Assembly: GCA_029891385.1 (NCBI GenBank)
Contig: CM057228.1
Span: 27,366,714 to 27,430,713, forward strand
Direction: 5' to 3'
DNA length: 64,000 bases
Origin: Erythroxylum novogranatense
Lineage: Eukaryota > Streptophyta > Magnoliopsida > Malpighiales > Erythroxylaceae
The translations under genes and the position numbers were made by a program. The notes beneath the pieces are model-generated. The model had not been told where the DNA came from and did not search any database. It worked only from the letters and a program-made list of their open reading frames with translations. Shown here in pieces: positions 35,936-47,800 of this stretch. Within the stretch, counting starts at the first letter, position 1. Each line of letters starts with the position of its first letter.

Positions 35936-36698
35936 TAAATTTGGCATCTAAGAAGACCTTTGTAACAAACACCACGCTTCCATCACCGCCATTGCCAAAA
36001 AAAGAAAAAACATGCCATTGCCATTTTCTCCTTCAGGCGACACTAGAGTGTCCCTAACATTGCTTCCTTTAGGTTGCACCATTATGTTTTGTTTTTGTGT
36101 TTGGAAACAAGAGAAATAATTAGACCATGGGATGGCAAAACATGAATGAAATAGATATGGTCAACAACTTTTATATTTGGGTCTTAAACAATTGGTTTAG
36201 AGAGTTATCTTATGAAAGAAGTTTAAAGAAGAGAATTGATTATGACTCTATATCTGATCGATCTTTGGATCAAAATAATTAAAGTAATTGCATATTGAGT
36301 TTCAAGGGCCTTATCATGTTAATTAGTTTACTCTATTCTGCATAAGGTTTGTTATATTTAGATGATGTTCCTGTTAATGATCATGATTATTATGTATTGA
36401 AATAAGTTATGTTGAACTATAAAATTATGTTCATTTATGTATATCAAACTTGGTATTTTTCAATTTATCGGTGCATATTTTATATGAATTTTTACTTAAT
36501 AATTCTTCTTTCAATAATTAGTATTTAATTGTCATGATAATTAATATTTAGTTGTTATATGAATGATGATTGAGAACATCTATGATCTTATGATTTCATA
36601 GGCAATTGAAATATGATTATTTATTATATATGTATGACATGACATTGATGTGAATGTATACTATTCCTTTCTTCCTATAGAAACTTGGTGTTTTATTA

Positions 36699-39600
36699 TG
36701 GCTACTACATTAAACAATATTATTATTGAACTCAATAAAGTTGAGAAACTAAATAGTCAAAATTATGAAATCTAGAGCATGAAAATCCAATATGTACTAA
36801 AAGAGCAAGAGACTTTAGAACCATTAAATATAATCATGGACGTTTTTCAGGAAGGCAATATGACTCAACAAAAAAGGGACCGTAATGCTTATGAAATATG
36901 AAGGACTCAATGGCTCGCATTACATTACTGAAAAACATGGAAAATGATATAATACAAGAGTTTTAAAAATATGAAATTGCTAAGGACATATCGTTCGTTC
37001 TAATTGCACATTTTAAAAGTATCTTAGTGAATAAAGTGATGTCACTCACTATCAAGTTTGACACATATAAAAAGCGATCAGAACATGCAATGAAAAAACA
37101 TTTGAGGTACATATCAAACATGATAAGCAACTTACGAGACGTTAGTAATAAGTTATTCGATGAGCAACAAGTGTAAGCTATGAGACCAAATGGAAAAAGG
37201 GTAAGAAAAATAAATATTATACTCAAGACTCAAAGAAGGCAAGGATGAACCAACAAGAAAACGTCCTTTTGAAAAACATAATATGAAAAGAACTAAATGC
37301 TTTAATTAAGACGATAAGGATCTTCTTGTTCGTGATTGCAATGAGCCTAAAAAGGTACTTATTGTACAAAAATTTGTTCTATAAATGTCTCTTATTATGT
37401 TTTTTTTTATTTTGTGGATTGTAGATTCACTAGCAACTAACCATGTAACAAAGGATATGGATGCTTTTATAGAATTATGACAAACATATTTATAACATGA
37501 TAGATTTATCTAGGGGAAAACATAGTGGTTATTGTATAAAGGATTAGAACCTATAAATTAGAAATGTGTGGTGGTTGATTGCTGATCTTACATAAAGTGT
37601 TGTTTGGTCCAAATATTTGACCGAATCTTATTTCTATGTTAGTATTAATGAGTCTTAGTTTTGAAGTAAATTTCCATATTGGTGGTGTGAATTTATATCT
37701 CATAATCATTTATTATGTTTATAGTTTTATATTGAATGGTTTTATTGTTTTAAATGTTGTCCATTCAAATAATAACATAATTTATTCTTGTTTAAATCAT
37801 CTAGTAATTTCAATAATGATACAATTTTGTGACATGCTAGATTATATCACATTATCCAAATCGAATAGATTGATTAGTTAATGAAGGCCTTTTAGGTGAT
37901 TTACATCAAGTAGGTTTATCTATTTATGAACATTGTTAATCTCATAAAATGGTAATAAAGCCATTTGTAAAGGGAACATGAGCTTCCTATCCGTTGTAAT
38001 TAATTCATTTTGACATATGTGGTCTAATGAATGTAAGGGCATGATATGAGGCTGTATACTTAATCACTTTTATATATGGCTATACTCAGTATGGTTATGT
38101 TTATTTGATTTTTCATAAATTAGAAGCATTAGATTATTAGAAAAGTATGTGAATTTGGTTGAGAATTAATTAGAAAATAAAATAAAACATTAAAACTGAT
38201 TAAGGACTAGAATATTGTCTAATAAGTTTAAGATATTATGTGATGAAAAGAAATAAGAAGATAGTTAACCATTCTTGAACCCATAATAAAATGGCATTAC
38301 GAAAATATATATAATAGAATGTTGTTAGAAATTGATAGGTCCATGATGGCATCATAAGTAAAATTTTCAATCACTTATTAGAATATTATATTACTTACAA
38401 CTAGTTATATACTTAAGCGAGTACACAAAAATAGTTATGAACAAATCATATAAATTATGGACAGGTAGAAAAACTGATATGAAAAGTTGGACCATATAGG
38501 TATTTTGCCTATGTTCATGACTTGTCTCACAAATATAAGAAACTATGCCCAAGAGGGAAGAAAAGTATCTTTATTAGATACTCTAAAAAATCAAAAGGAT
38601 ATGTATTAATCGGTGAACAAGGTGATGAAGGAGTAATTGAATTTAAATCACAAGATGTCATCTTTTTTGGAAAATGACTTTCCAAAGTTACATTAAAATA
38701 GGAGAAGACCTATTTTTATAAAAGTCTCTTGATTAGAATGATTCTATTATTGCAATCCATTGAAAGTTTACCTACTATATTTGATCCGAGTAGGAGTAAT
38801 AATGACATTCATAAATCTATTTCTCATAAACCTTATTTCCATCAAAGTAATCATGGAGAAATCATTTTGAAATCAAAGCAGAAATTCAAATGATTATCTG
38901 ACAAGAAGAGGATGAGCCAAGGAATGTACATGAGGCTCCTACTGGTCTTGCTAAAGACGAATTGATGAAAACAATGAAAAAAGAAATGACTTCTTTAATC
39001 TTCACTCAAGTATGAAACTTGGTTGATGTCCCTAATGGGCACTAAACTATTAGGAACAAATGGGTTCTTAAGATAAAAATAAAAGTTGATGGTAGTATTA
39101 AATGATAAAGGAATGTCTCATAACTAAAGGATATACACAACATGAGGGAATTTATTATGATGAGAAATTTTCACCTATTATAAGTTTTGCTTCAATTTGT
39201 CTAATATTGGCTATAGTAACTAGTTTGGATCTTAAATTACATCAAATAGATGTAAAGATTACTTTTATCTATGAAGAATTAGAAGAAGAAATCTATATAG
39301 AACAAATTGTAGGTTTCAATAACACGGGCTAAGGATTTAAAATGTGTCATTTACTAAAATTGATTTATAGTCTAAAGTAGTCCTCAAGGTAGTAGGACAT
39401 TTGTTTTCATAAAATAATTATTTCATATAATTTTCATATACTTTATTAAAATCACTTTGTATATACTAAAAGATCCAAAGAAAAATTTATGATTTTATTT
39501 TTATATATGAAGGACATTTTACTTACTTGTAAGTTTTTCAAGCAAGTCAAAGACTAGTTGTTATTTGAATTTGAGATCAAAGATATGGGTGAAGCTACAG

Positions 39601-40425
39601 ATGTTTTTGGAGTTAAGATTTTAAGAGATCATTCAAAGAGATTATTATCACTTTCTCAAGCGACCTATATTTAAAAGGTTTTAGAACAATTCTATTTGTA
39701 AAATTGCAAATCAATTTATAAAGATAAAGTTCTTAGTCAGAAATTTTCCGTTCTACACCACAAAAAAGAGGGTAAATGCAGAAAGTTCCTTATTCCAATA
39801 TAGTTAAAAGTCTCATGTATATTATGATTTGTGCAAGGCTAGATATTTGTTATGCTGTTTAAATAGTGAGAAGATGTCAATCAAACCTATGACAAGCACA
39901 TTAGAAAGAAGTAATGAAAATATTAATGTATCTAGCAGCTAATGTTGATTGTACATTATGTTATCAAGGTAACGATCCACGTATATAAAGGTATATAGAT
40001 GCAAATTGGGGAAGAGATTTAGATGAGTGAAAATATACCTTAGAATTTGTTTTCTTACTTAACAATAATGTTATATCATAGAAAAGTAAGAAATAATATG
40101 TTGCCTTATCCATAAACAAAGCTAATTTTATAGCAAGTAGTATAAGAATCTATGTGGCTTAAACAATTCTTGGTTAATTTAGGAGTTACTAAATGCAAGA
40201 CTAGTCCAATAATAATCAATTATCACATTTAACTAACAATTACTTATACTAAAGACCCTAAATTTTATTGTAAAACCAAACATATAGATACTATGTACAA
40301 TTATGTGAAAGATATAATTACATAAGGAGGAATGATCATAAAGCATATATTTATACGAGATATAGTGGCATGCTCAATGACAAAACCAATATTTTAAGGA
40401 GCATACATTGGGCATATGAAGTCAC
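36699..40425 (+). pseudogene. Ty1/copia gag-pol, heavily decayed
   Basis: Reading across frames: gag start MATTLNNIIIELNKVEKLN at 36699 and MKIQYVLKEQE; a zinc-knuckle-like stretch near 37300; protease IVDSLATNHVTKDMDAF near 37425 (family DSGAT, so the active-site G is lost); integrase segments near 37970-38130 (LIHFDICG, GYTQYGYVYL); RT from about 39050 (NKWVLKIKIKVDGS, then the open part 39102-39332 with LITKGYTQHEG and FSPIISFASICLILAIVTSL); RNase H near 39985-40170; and the pol end TKPIF-GAYIGHMKSL at 40380-40430. Stops occur every few dozen codons, so this is an old insertion. Confidence 0.8.
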
Positions 40426-42540
40426 TAAAATTATAAAGATATTGGAATGTCTTTGATTAATATTTCTCCATATATGTTCATTTAATGTAATAGTTAAGTT
40501 TAAATACAAGTATGAGTTGCATTGTTTATTAAGTAATAAGCATTGCGTAGTACTTGAAATATGTTTACTTTATATGATGTATTTTATCTATAATTAAAGA
40601 GTATACCATAAAGATAAAAGATTGACCCTCTTATTTGGGCAATAAGTTCTAATAATTGTGATGTCTAGAAATGAGGCAAAATTTAAGTTATTATGAATGT
40701 GATAATTGAGAGAAAGAGCAAGGAACTTAAACCAAGAATGCCAACTTAAATGATAAGTAGAAAAAAAAGGTTTGAAGTGATCAGATTGTCATTGTACCTG
40801 TCTTAAGTTACCAAATGAGAGTTCAGGAAAATGAATTTAATAGTAGACAAGTGAACATAAGTTAAACATTAAGTATTTTTAAACCACCATCTGTACGGTA
40901 TTATATTAAAAAAAAGACATATACTCTAATAAAAAGGAGTTAATATTGTAACACATGACTCTTATTATGTGTGAAAAAACAACCATGAAAAGGGATTAGT
41001 GTAAGTCATAAGATCTCAAGTTACAATTTACGACACACTAGAGGTTAGATGAGCCTTGTAATATATCCTTAGAACTCTTGTTTAACTCTTAAGAATTAAA
41101 TTTAAGGTTTGCTACTTTAGAATGTTACCAAAAGATTCTATTAAATATGATCTTATGGGACAATTCTAAGAAAACAAATTAAATTTAATTCAAGAGAATT
41201 TAGAACAAAGAAAAATCATTTTTGTTGGTAACTCGCATAAGAAAAATCATATATTCAAAGGTGGCCACTAACTCTTAATAGGAAAATTGAATACATATGT
41301 GACACAATAAAATAAAATATATCAAAAGAGATTATAATGTGAAATATGACTTAGGGTGTAAATTTATTCTTTAACTGATACATCATATTTTCTTCACAGG
41401 TATTTGACAATAAGCTCTTGTCTTATGTAAGTCATGTGGATTATTAAACAAGTATGAGAAATTAGAAATCAAATTGACTAACTTTATCTTGGAGAAAGGG
41501 CTTTCCTTTTTCTTTTGGCGGTGGGAGATGTCTTTCTTAGTAGGACCTTAAATGTTTACAAACTACCTGAGACAGAAACTAAAGTTAACTAGAATGGTTC
41601 ATGAGGTAATAATGACAATCACTATAATGGTCATCACCTTTGCTAATTAAGCTGAATATTATTAAACCATCTTGATACAATTAAGTGGTATTACTTGGGT
41701 CAAACTCACCGTTCCGTTTAGCCACTTCCGGAAAACACAACCATATATCCAAGGGCTCTGATTTTGTGCGAGCAGCAATATTTCTTAGAAAGAGTTAAGA
41801 GTTACTCGCCATAAAAAGACATAACCTATATGATCTTTCAGTTTCTCTCTTTTGTAAGTGGAAGAGAGAGGAAAAGGGTCTTTGACCCAATTAAGATCTA
41901 GTCTGTAATATCTAATAACTATTATCTTGAGTGCGTTTTATGGGACTCAAATCTATAAATTACATGGGACATTTAAATAGTCTAACAGTCATAAATTTTT
42001 ATGAAGCTAATGCAGGCTATACAATGGGATACCTTTTGGTTCTAAATGATGATTTGAACTCAAAACATTGAAGATTTTAAAAGGTTTCTTTGTGGCTGTG
42101 GAAGAAAAAGTACAACATGTTTCATGAACCTAAGTTCACATTCTAGAAGGCAGTCCAAGCATGGAAAATTGATTACAAATATGGCTCTTCAAGTACTAAA
42201 AATTCAAGTAAGACCTATGGTTAAAATCTTAGTAACTACAAATTTTAATGAGGATGACGTGCATGTAGTTGTACATCCTTAAAGATGGGCATAGATTCTG
42301 CTAGGCACGTTCTTTACGGTACCATACTTAGTAAAAAAGGTAGACCTCAGCAACCAAAATTAGTGCCTATAATCGTGCAAATAAACTTGCATCCTTTTTA
42401 ACTTCTAGATTACAACTTCCTGTGCTTACGCGGTTTTAACCCCAAATTCTGACAAGCTGTAATTATTAGGTTTTTGATACGAGTGCTGTGCGTGTTAAGA
42501 AGTAACAAAATTTGCCTAAATTTTTGTTCCTACGCCTTTA
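40426..42540. other. A/T-rich intergenic DNA, no gene seen
   Basis: I find no coding frame, RNA gene or recognisable repeat border. Part may be the 3' LTR of the decayed copia element, but the 5' LTR is not clearly repeated here. The right end is presumably the promoter zone of the NOI gene; CTTTAAAAAG at 42537-42546 is TATA-like. Confidence 0.5.
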
Positions 42541-42641
42541 AAAAGATCACTGATGAGCAAGAATTAATTTAAACCAACAGATACCAACTCCTCCTACCTC
42601 CAAAAAGGAGACAAGAAACACACAAAAGCCCTTAAAGGAGA

Positions 42642-42668
42642 AAAGAAGAAGAAGAAGAAGAAGAAGAA
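42642..42668 (+). repeat. AAG microsatellite in the presumed 5' UTR of the NOI gene
   Basis: Seven or eight AAG units lie about 70 bp before the start codon. Purine-rich GAA tracts are common in plant 5' leaders. Confidence 0.8.
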
Positions 42669-42735
42669 TTCTTGTACCAACAAGAGTTGTTGTTGGTCAA
42701 GAGAAACGCATCAAATATTTATCAAGGAACCGGAA

Positions 42736-42948
42736 ATGGCTTCTGAGTCTGACAATGGAAGGCCTCTACCCAAGTTTGGAGAGTGGGATGTTAATGATCC
42801 AGCGTCAGCTGAAGGATTTACGGTGATATTTAGTAAGGCTAGAGATGAGAAGAAGAATGCGAATGCTGCTTCTCAGAGAAGGCGCGACTCTTACAAGAGG
42901 AGTGATTCCAAGAAACCTGCTAAGAACTGGCTTTGTTGTTTTGCTTGA
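42736..42948 (+). CDS. NOI/RIN4-type small protein
   Basis: This is a 70-residue protein of the RIN4/NOI family (AvrRpt2-cleavage domain). The start ATG at 42736 is in good context (GGAAATGGC). Residues 9-38 carry the family core GRPLPKFGEWDVNDPASAEG and FTVIFSKARDEKK; LPKFGEW matches the P-x-F-G-x-W cleavage motif. A basic linker follows, and the C-terminus WLCCFA has the double Cys used in relatives for acylation and membrane attachment. Related full RIN4 proteins regulate immunity at the plasma membrane; the short NOI members are less understood. The frame is intact and is the only convincing host gene here. Small NOI genes often have introns, but none is needed here. Either the gene is naturally single-exon or this is a retrocopy; I see no poly(A) tail or duplication to prove the latter. 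Confidence 0.88.
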   Translation: MASESDNGRPLPKFGEWDVNDPASAEGFTVIFSKARDEKKNANAASQRRRDSYKRSDSKKPAKNWLCCFA

Positions 42949-43238
42949 GTAACCTTCATTTACTTTTCTAATATCTCTTTCCTGTGAACGATGAATATTA
43001 TATTCTAAAAGTATTTGGAATATGAAAATTGGTGTTATTCAAGCTTGTCCCCTATCTTATCTCCTTAAGAGTGCATTAATTCTTGAAAACACAGCTGCAA
43101 GCCTCTTGAATTATATATATACCATTTTGACATTAGTAGGATTATGTATTTGAGTTTGACGGAAACTTGTTATAAATAGAAAAATGATAGCAACAAATTA
43201 TTACCTTACTATATAACCAGGGCCGTTCTTATAGTTTT
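42949..43238. other. 3' flank of the NOI gene
   Basis: This is A/T-rich DNA with no gene, presumably the 3' UTR and downstream region. The LTR-like sequence begins at 43239. Confidence 0.5.
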
Positions 43239-43624
43239 TGTTAGGCCCGGGTTCCGGATTCCTATTCCCGAGGTGGTCCTCGGTCATGCCAAATGATTTA
43301 GCTCCCAAACTTGGATTCGATCTCAACATCCATACATAATTCGATTCACACAAACATACATGTACACATTATACACATGCATTCCATCTATGAATTAAAC
43401 ACCCCATAAACCAAGGGGTTACATGCCATTATAATCCGAAAGAAATTCCAACAAGCATTCTCAACCTTACATAATACAGAATAAAGTCTAAATCCAAAAC
43501 ACATAAAAAATGCTCCATGATGATATGCTCGGAGGGCCAACCAAAATACTAACTTAATACAAAGCTCCTAACTATCTTGGAGTTTCCGATGCCTTGCAAG
43601 ATCAACGATCGTCTCGTTCTGCAC

Positions 43625-43662
43625 CTGAGGAGTGGGAGATAATAGGGTGAGCTGCGAAGCTC
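43625..43662 (-). promoter_or_regulatory. Conserved hairpin plus acceptor-like CAG|G in LTR D
   Basis: Minus strand GAGCT-tcgc-AGCTC (43649-43662), then CTCCTCAGGTGC with CAG at 43625-43627. Relative to the other LTRs one stem pair is changed from T-A to C-G, a compensatory change. The interval is 22 nt. Confidence 0.5.
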
Positions 43663-44226
43663 AGTGGCATATACATTTATAGCCATTGGCAACGAGCCAC
43701 ACATTCAAGCATATACATATACATACACAAGCATATAGCAAGTCATCAATCTATCAATTTACAATCATCACAAGAATATGTCATATGATTACACCATATA
43801 CCAATTTATCATGCATCATGCCCAACAAATCAATAATGAATGCACATAAATGGTTCGAGAGTTCTGTAAAACGATCCGGATAAACCGAAGTTTATACCGT
43901 AAACAAAACGAGTCTGATTTCTCAAGGATCTCGTGGCCTCAAGCGGGCAGCCGGGAGAAGGCTATACGTCGACGTGCCGTGACTATCCATCCGTTACTCT
44001 CTTACCCAAACAAAGCACATAACAATTCATTTCATACTCAAAGCATTCTTACTTTTCGTTCTTTTCATTCTTGCAAAATGCCATAATGCCTATCAAGGCA
44101 GTACATAATCATGATCACAATGCATTTTCAATATTTCTTATAATTCAACACAAGTAGTGTCACACACATGCAAGCAAGCATACACATATTGCCCATACAC
44201 ACAACAACCATAAATATATTACCCAC

Positions 44227-44296
44227 CTAATATCGCTCGAGAATCCAACTCACTGGTGTGCTTCCTCTTGCGATTGGGTCAGGTCGGCTTGGTTTC
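44227..44296 (-). other. Putative internal exon in LTR D (70 nt)
   Basis: On the minus strand it is preceded by GGTTTGTTATAG and followed by GTGGGT. Sequence identity to the LTR A-C blocks is low, but size and position agree. Confidence 0.35.
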
Positions 44297-44560
44297 CTAT
44301 AACAAACCAAGTTTTCATTCAAACAACATTCAAAGGAAATATTCAAAAAGCTTAGAAATGAAAAGTAAAAGCACTAAAAGTCTACATTCGACTTCCACCT
44401 AAATTCTTGAATCCTACTAGGCAAATTCCGAACTTCCCTTCTTCATAAAACTTGTATTTCTTTATCTCTAGCTCACAACGAATCCAAAATCAACTCAATT
44501 GGACATCTATAGCCCAAGATACAACCAAAATACCAAAATGCATCGCTGCTAGAAACAAGG

Positions 44561-44695
44561 GGCTCGCCACGGCGTGCACCATTTCCTCGCACGTCGCGGC
44601 GAGCTCCTTCACGCACGTCGTGGCGAACATAATTCCGTACGTCGCGACGAACTCGCACGTTGTAGCGTGTTCATACGCACGTCGCGACGTGCGAG
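44561..44695. repeat. CGTCGCGACG palindrome array in LTR D
   Basis: About six imperfect units, 17-26 bp apart, are built on CGTCGCGACG, such as ACGTCGCGGCGAG and ACGTCGCGACGTG. The same core forms the arrays in LTRs C1 and C2. Confidence 0.85.
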
Positions 44696-45142
44696 CCTGG
44701 AGAACGACTCCGAACTCGATTTCCCAGCTTTTTCACACTTCACTCCTTCCCCAAACACAAATGCAACACACCTAAACCTTGATTCAAGTCTCATACTACA
44801 TTTCTAACTCAATCAAGCCTTAAAACCGTCAAAAATTCATCAACCCAAGGATTTCACCTAGGTTTTTCCGAAAAACCCTAAACCATCGAATCTAACATAA
44901 TACCAAGCTATTCTAAGGTTTAATCCAACCAAAACAAGATGAAAAGAAGCTAACGTACCAGGAAATGACTTCAATCTGTCGAAAATCACAAGGATCACAA
45001 AACTCTTTTTTTCTCTTCTTCTTCCCCCACCTACGACAACTCTTCTTCTTTTCTCCTTCTTTTCTTTATAATTCTCTCTTTTAAGCCTAAAGGATTGGAC
45101 AATGACTAAAATACCCTCCTATGCAAAGCTTTAACTCATTCC

Positions 45143-46156
45143 TGTTAAGTCCAAATGACTTTACTTAAATATGATTTTGATGTATAACAAAAGAGCAAAA
45201 TAAAAGAAAAACAAAAGTAGACGAAGTCAGACATGCAGACGAAGTCAGACAAACAGATGAAGTCACAAAGACAAAGGAACACAGACGAACGAACGCAGAC
45301 GCAGACATAGATGCGAATAGTAAAGCAGACGAAGACGCAAAATAGTAAAGCAAACACAGACGAAGTAAAGCAGACACAGACGAAGTAAAAACAGACGCAG
45401 ACGCAGAAGCACAGATGATAAAACACAGACGAAGAAAAGAAGATGCGAAATTCGAAAAGAAGACGAAGGAGTCAGTTCGAGTTAGTTACAGAACTCAACT
45501 AAATAATCGTTTCTTTAAAGATTCAAGAAACAAGAATCAAGAATCAAGAAGCAGTTAGAGACGAAGGCTATAAATACAAGTCGAAGTCGAAGATTGCAAA
45601 GTTAGACAAAGTGAGCAAAAGTTAGAAAAAGTTAGCAAAAAGCAGAAAGAGTTAGCAGATTTACATCTACGTGATCGTAAAAGCATTCTGTTCAACTAGC
45701 TGAGAGCTATTTTACTGTAAAAAATGTTCAAACACTTTTCTGAGAAAAAGTAGTGCAGATAGCCTGCAGAGGCTAAGTGTGAAAGAATACTGATTGTAGA
45801 GACCTGAAGAGGCTCGCAAAGAATACTTGTAACGTTGAAAGAGATAGTGGAAATCTCAGAAAGAACTCTGAGGACTGGACGTAGCCCACGGTTTGGGGTG
45901 AACCAGGATAAATTGCTGTGTCAACTACTCTCACTCTATCTCTATTTTAGATTCAAGTTTTATCATTACTTAATCAGTAAACAAAGTTTTCAAAAGTTTT
46001 GATTAATTAGAATCTATTGGAAGTTCTGTAAAGAATTTTATTTCTAACAAACAATTTTGAAAGATTTATAAAGAAGGGGAATACACAATTCAACCCCCCT
46101 TCTCGTGCATTCTATATCGTTTTATTAGTATTGTATTAACGTGTGATTCACTTCAA
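45143..46156 (+). repeat. 5' LTR of SIRE-2
   Basis: It begins TGTTAAGTCCAAATG and ends GATTCACTTCA, matching the ends of the other SIRE LTRs. It holds the repeat at 45190-45440 and, near 45840-45905, the conserved GGACGTAGCCCA and GTTTGGGGTGAACC blocks. Confidence 0.9.
45190..45440 (+). repeat. Purine-rich short repeats in the SIRE-2 LTR
   Basis: Imperfect units rich in AGACGAAGT and CACAGACGAAG occur every 15-25 bp. They correspond in position to the CACAGAAGAAGCG repeats of the minus-strand SIRE. The AGACGAAG word recurs in the array at 63031-63360. Confidence 0.75.
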
Positions 46157-46157
46157 T

Positions 46158-46170
46158 TGGTATCAGAGCC
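46158..46170 (+). other. Primer-binding site of SIRE-2
   Basis: TTGGTATCAGAGC lies one base after the LTR end, complementary to initiator-Met tRNA. Confidence 0.93.
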
Positions 46171-46212
46171 TGGTATCCAAGGATCACTTTAGCAAAGTGT
46201 GGATCAAAGATA

Positions 46213-47800
46213 ATGGTGGAATCACATGTATACATCGCAGAAGGAGCCTCAGTCACTAGACCTCCAGCATTCAACGGAGAAGATTATCATTACTGGAAAA
46301 GATAGGATGCGGCTATTCATAGAATCTACTCATGTCGACCTTTGGGACGTAATAGAGAACGGACCTTATACACCAGTAGATGAAGATAGCAATTCCATTC
46401 CACGAGTCAGATGGACGGTTGACCAGAAGGCGAGAATACAACTGAACTCAAAGGTGAAGTTCACGGATGCGATACCGCGAAGGAGATGTGGGACACATTG
46501 TCCATCGCTCACGAAGGCACAAGCCAAGTTAAAGAATCCAAGATAAGTATTCTTGTGCACCAGTATGAACTTTTCAGGATGAAAGATGAAGAATCTATTG
46601 ATCAAATGTTTGGAAGATTTCAAACAATTGTCAATGGATTGAAAGCTCTTGGAAGAACATGCAACAATCAAGACCATGTTTGAAAGATCTTAAGAAGTCT
46701 TCCAAAGAGGTGGAGACCTAAAGTTACTGCGGTGCAAGAAGCCAAAGATTTGAGCTTGCTAAAACTTGACGAGTTGCTTGGATCCTTGAAGATTCATGAA
46801 GTTGAATTCGATACTGAAGACAACCTCAAACGGGACAAGTTGATAGCGCTGAAGGCCGTACATAAGAATCAAAAGACTCAAAGACGGAGGAAATCATCAA
46901 AAGCGTCAAAGATTGAAGAATCAAAGGATGACGACTCCAGCCAATCAGAACCGGAGTTAAGTGATGATGACGACGAGTTATCTTTCATCTCTAGAAAGAT
47001 AAGACGCATGTGGAAGAAGAAGTCCAGAGCAAACCAGACTTTCAAGAAGAATGTCAAAAATGAAGCTAAGCTAGAGAAGTCATCTGTCATCTGCAACGAG
47101 TGCAATCAGCCTGGACACTACAAGTCCGAATGTCCTACTCTTAAGAAGAAACCAAAGAAGAGTAGAGAAGGCAAGAAAAGCATGATGGCAACGTGGGAAG
47201 ACCTAGATTCATCAGAATCAGATACAGGTTCCGAGTCATCTGACCATGCAAACATCTACCTGGTAGCAGAGGAAGATAGTGATGAGGAGGTAAAATCTGA
47301 CTACGATAATTTGCATGAAGCCTACTTAGAATTGTTAGAAGATTCTCATGCTATTCTGAAACAGTACAAACTGTTAAAGAAAAAGTATGCAAAAAATATT
47401 AGACATACTGAAGTAATAGAGAGAGAAAATATCTGTCTAAAGAAACAATTAGAGGAGAAAAATAAAGTCATAGACAGATTAGAAGAGATTAATCAGCTTA
47501 AACTAAGAATTAAGAAATTGTCAGCTGATTTAGCTACCTTCACAGAGAGCACTAAGAAAATGAATGAGATGCTGGGAAAATGTAGACATCCGAGTGATAA
47601 AACCGGATTAGGGTTTACAGGTAACAAGACTCAGTCTCATAAAAAACCTTTCGTTCAAAAGAGAAACCATAATAAATCTCGTGTTAATCAACATTCTAGT
47701 TATATGCATCAAAGAACTCATCATATGCATACTACTAACCATAAAGGACCCAAGAAAATTTGGGTACCAAAAAATAAAATAGTTTCTCCTGCATATATCC
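46213..47800 (+). pseudogene. SIRE-2 gag
   Basis: The ATG at 46213 opens MVESHVYIAEGASVTRPPAF. A frameshift near 46300 leads to DRMRLFIESTHVDLWDVIEN. A deletion near 46455 removes the segment before MWDTLSIAHEGTSQ, and a TGA at 46681 stands where the other copy has Arg. From 46732 a long open frame carries the rest: QEAKDLSLLKLDELLGSLKI, an acidic/Ser-rich stretch, the zinc knuckle CNECNQPGHYKSECP (about 47092-47136), and a Lys/Glu-rich coiled-coil-like region (47330-47580). The first three lesions make it defective. Confidence 0.87.

Larger units (their letters stand above)
43239..45142 (-). repeat. LTR D: Tekay-like LTR on the minus strand, truncated by SIRE-2
   Basis: On the minus strand the LTR ends CCCGGGCCTAACA (plus-strand TGTTAGGCCC at 43239). 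Its start is lost because the SIRE element inserts at 45143. It shows the same signals as LTRs A-C in the same order: donor-like GTACGT (44953-44958), a CG-palindrome array (44561-44695), a 70-nt block (44227-44296), and a hairpin with CAG|G (43649-43662, 43625-43627). There is no primer-binding site next to it, so it is a 3' or solo LTR. Confidence 0.7.

Noticed and set aside
40426..42540. Upstream exons of the NOI gene
   Set aside because: The coding frame is complete from its ATG. I see no coding exon upstream, though a non-coding exon cannot be excluded.
44452..44807. Overlapping plus and minus frames rich in Arg, Ala and Val in LTR D
   Set aside because: They come from the CG-palindrome array, which keeps several frames open by chance. 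The same holds for 52573-52862 and 58996-59285.
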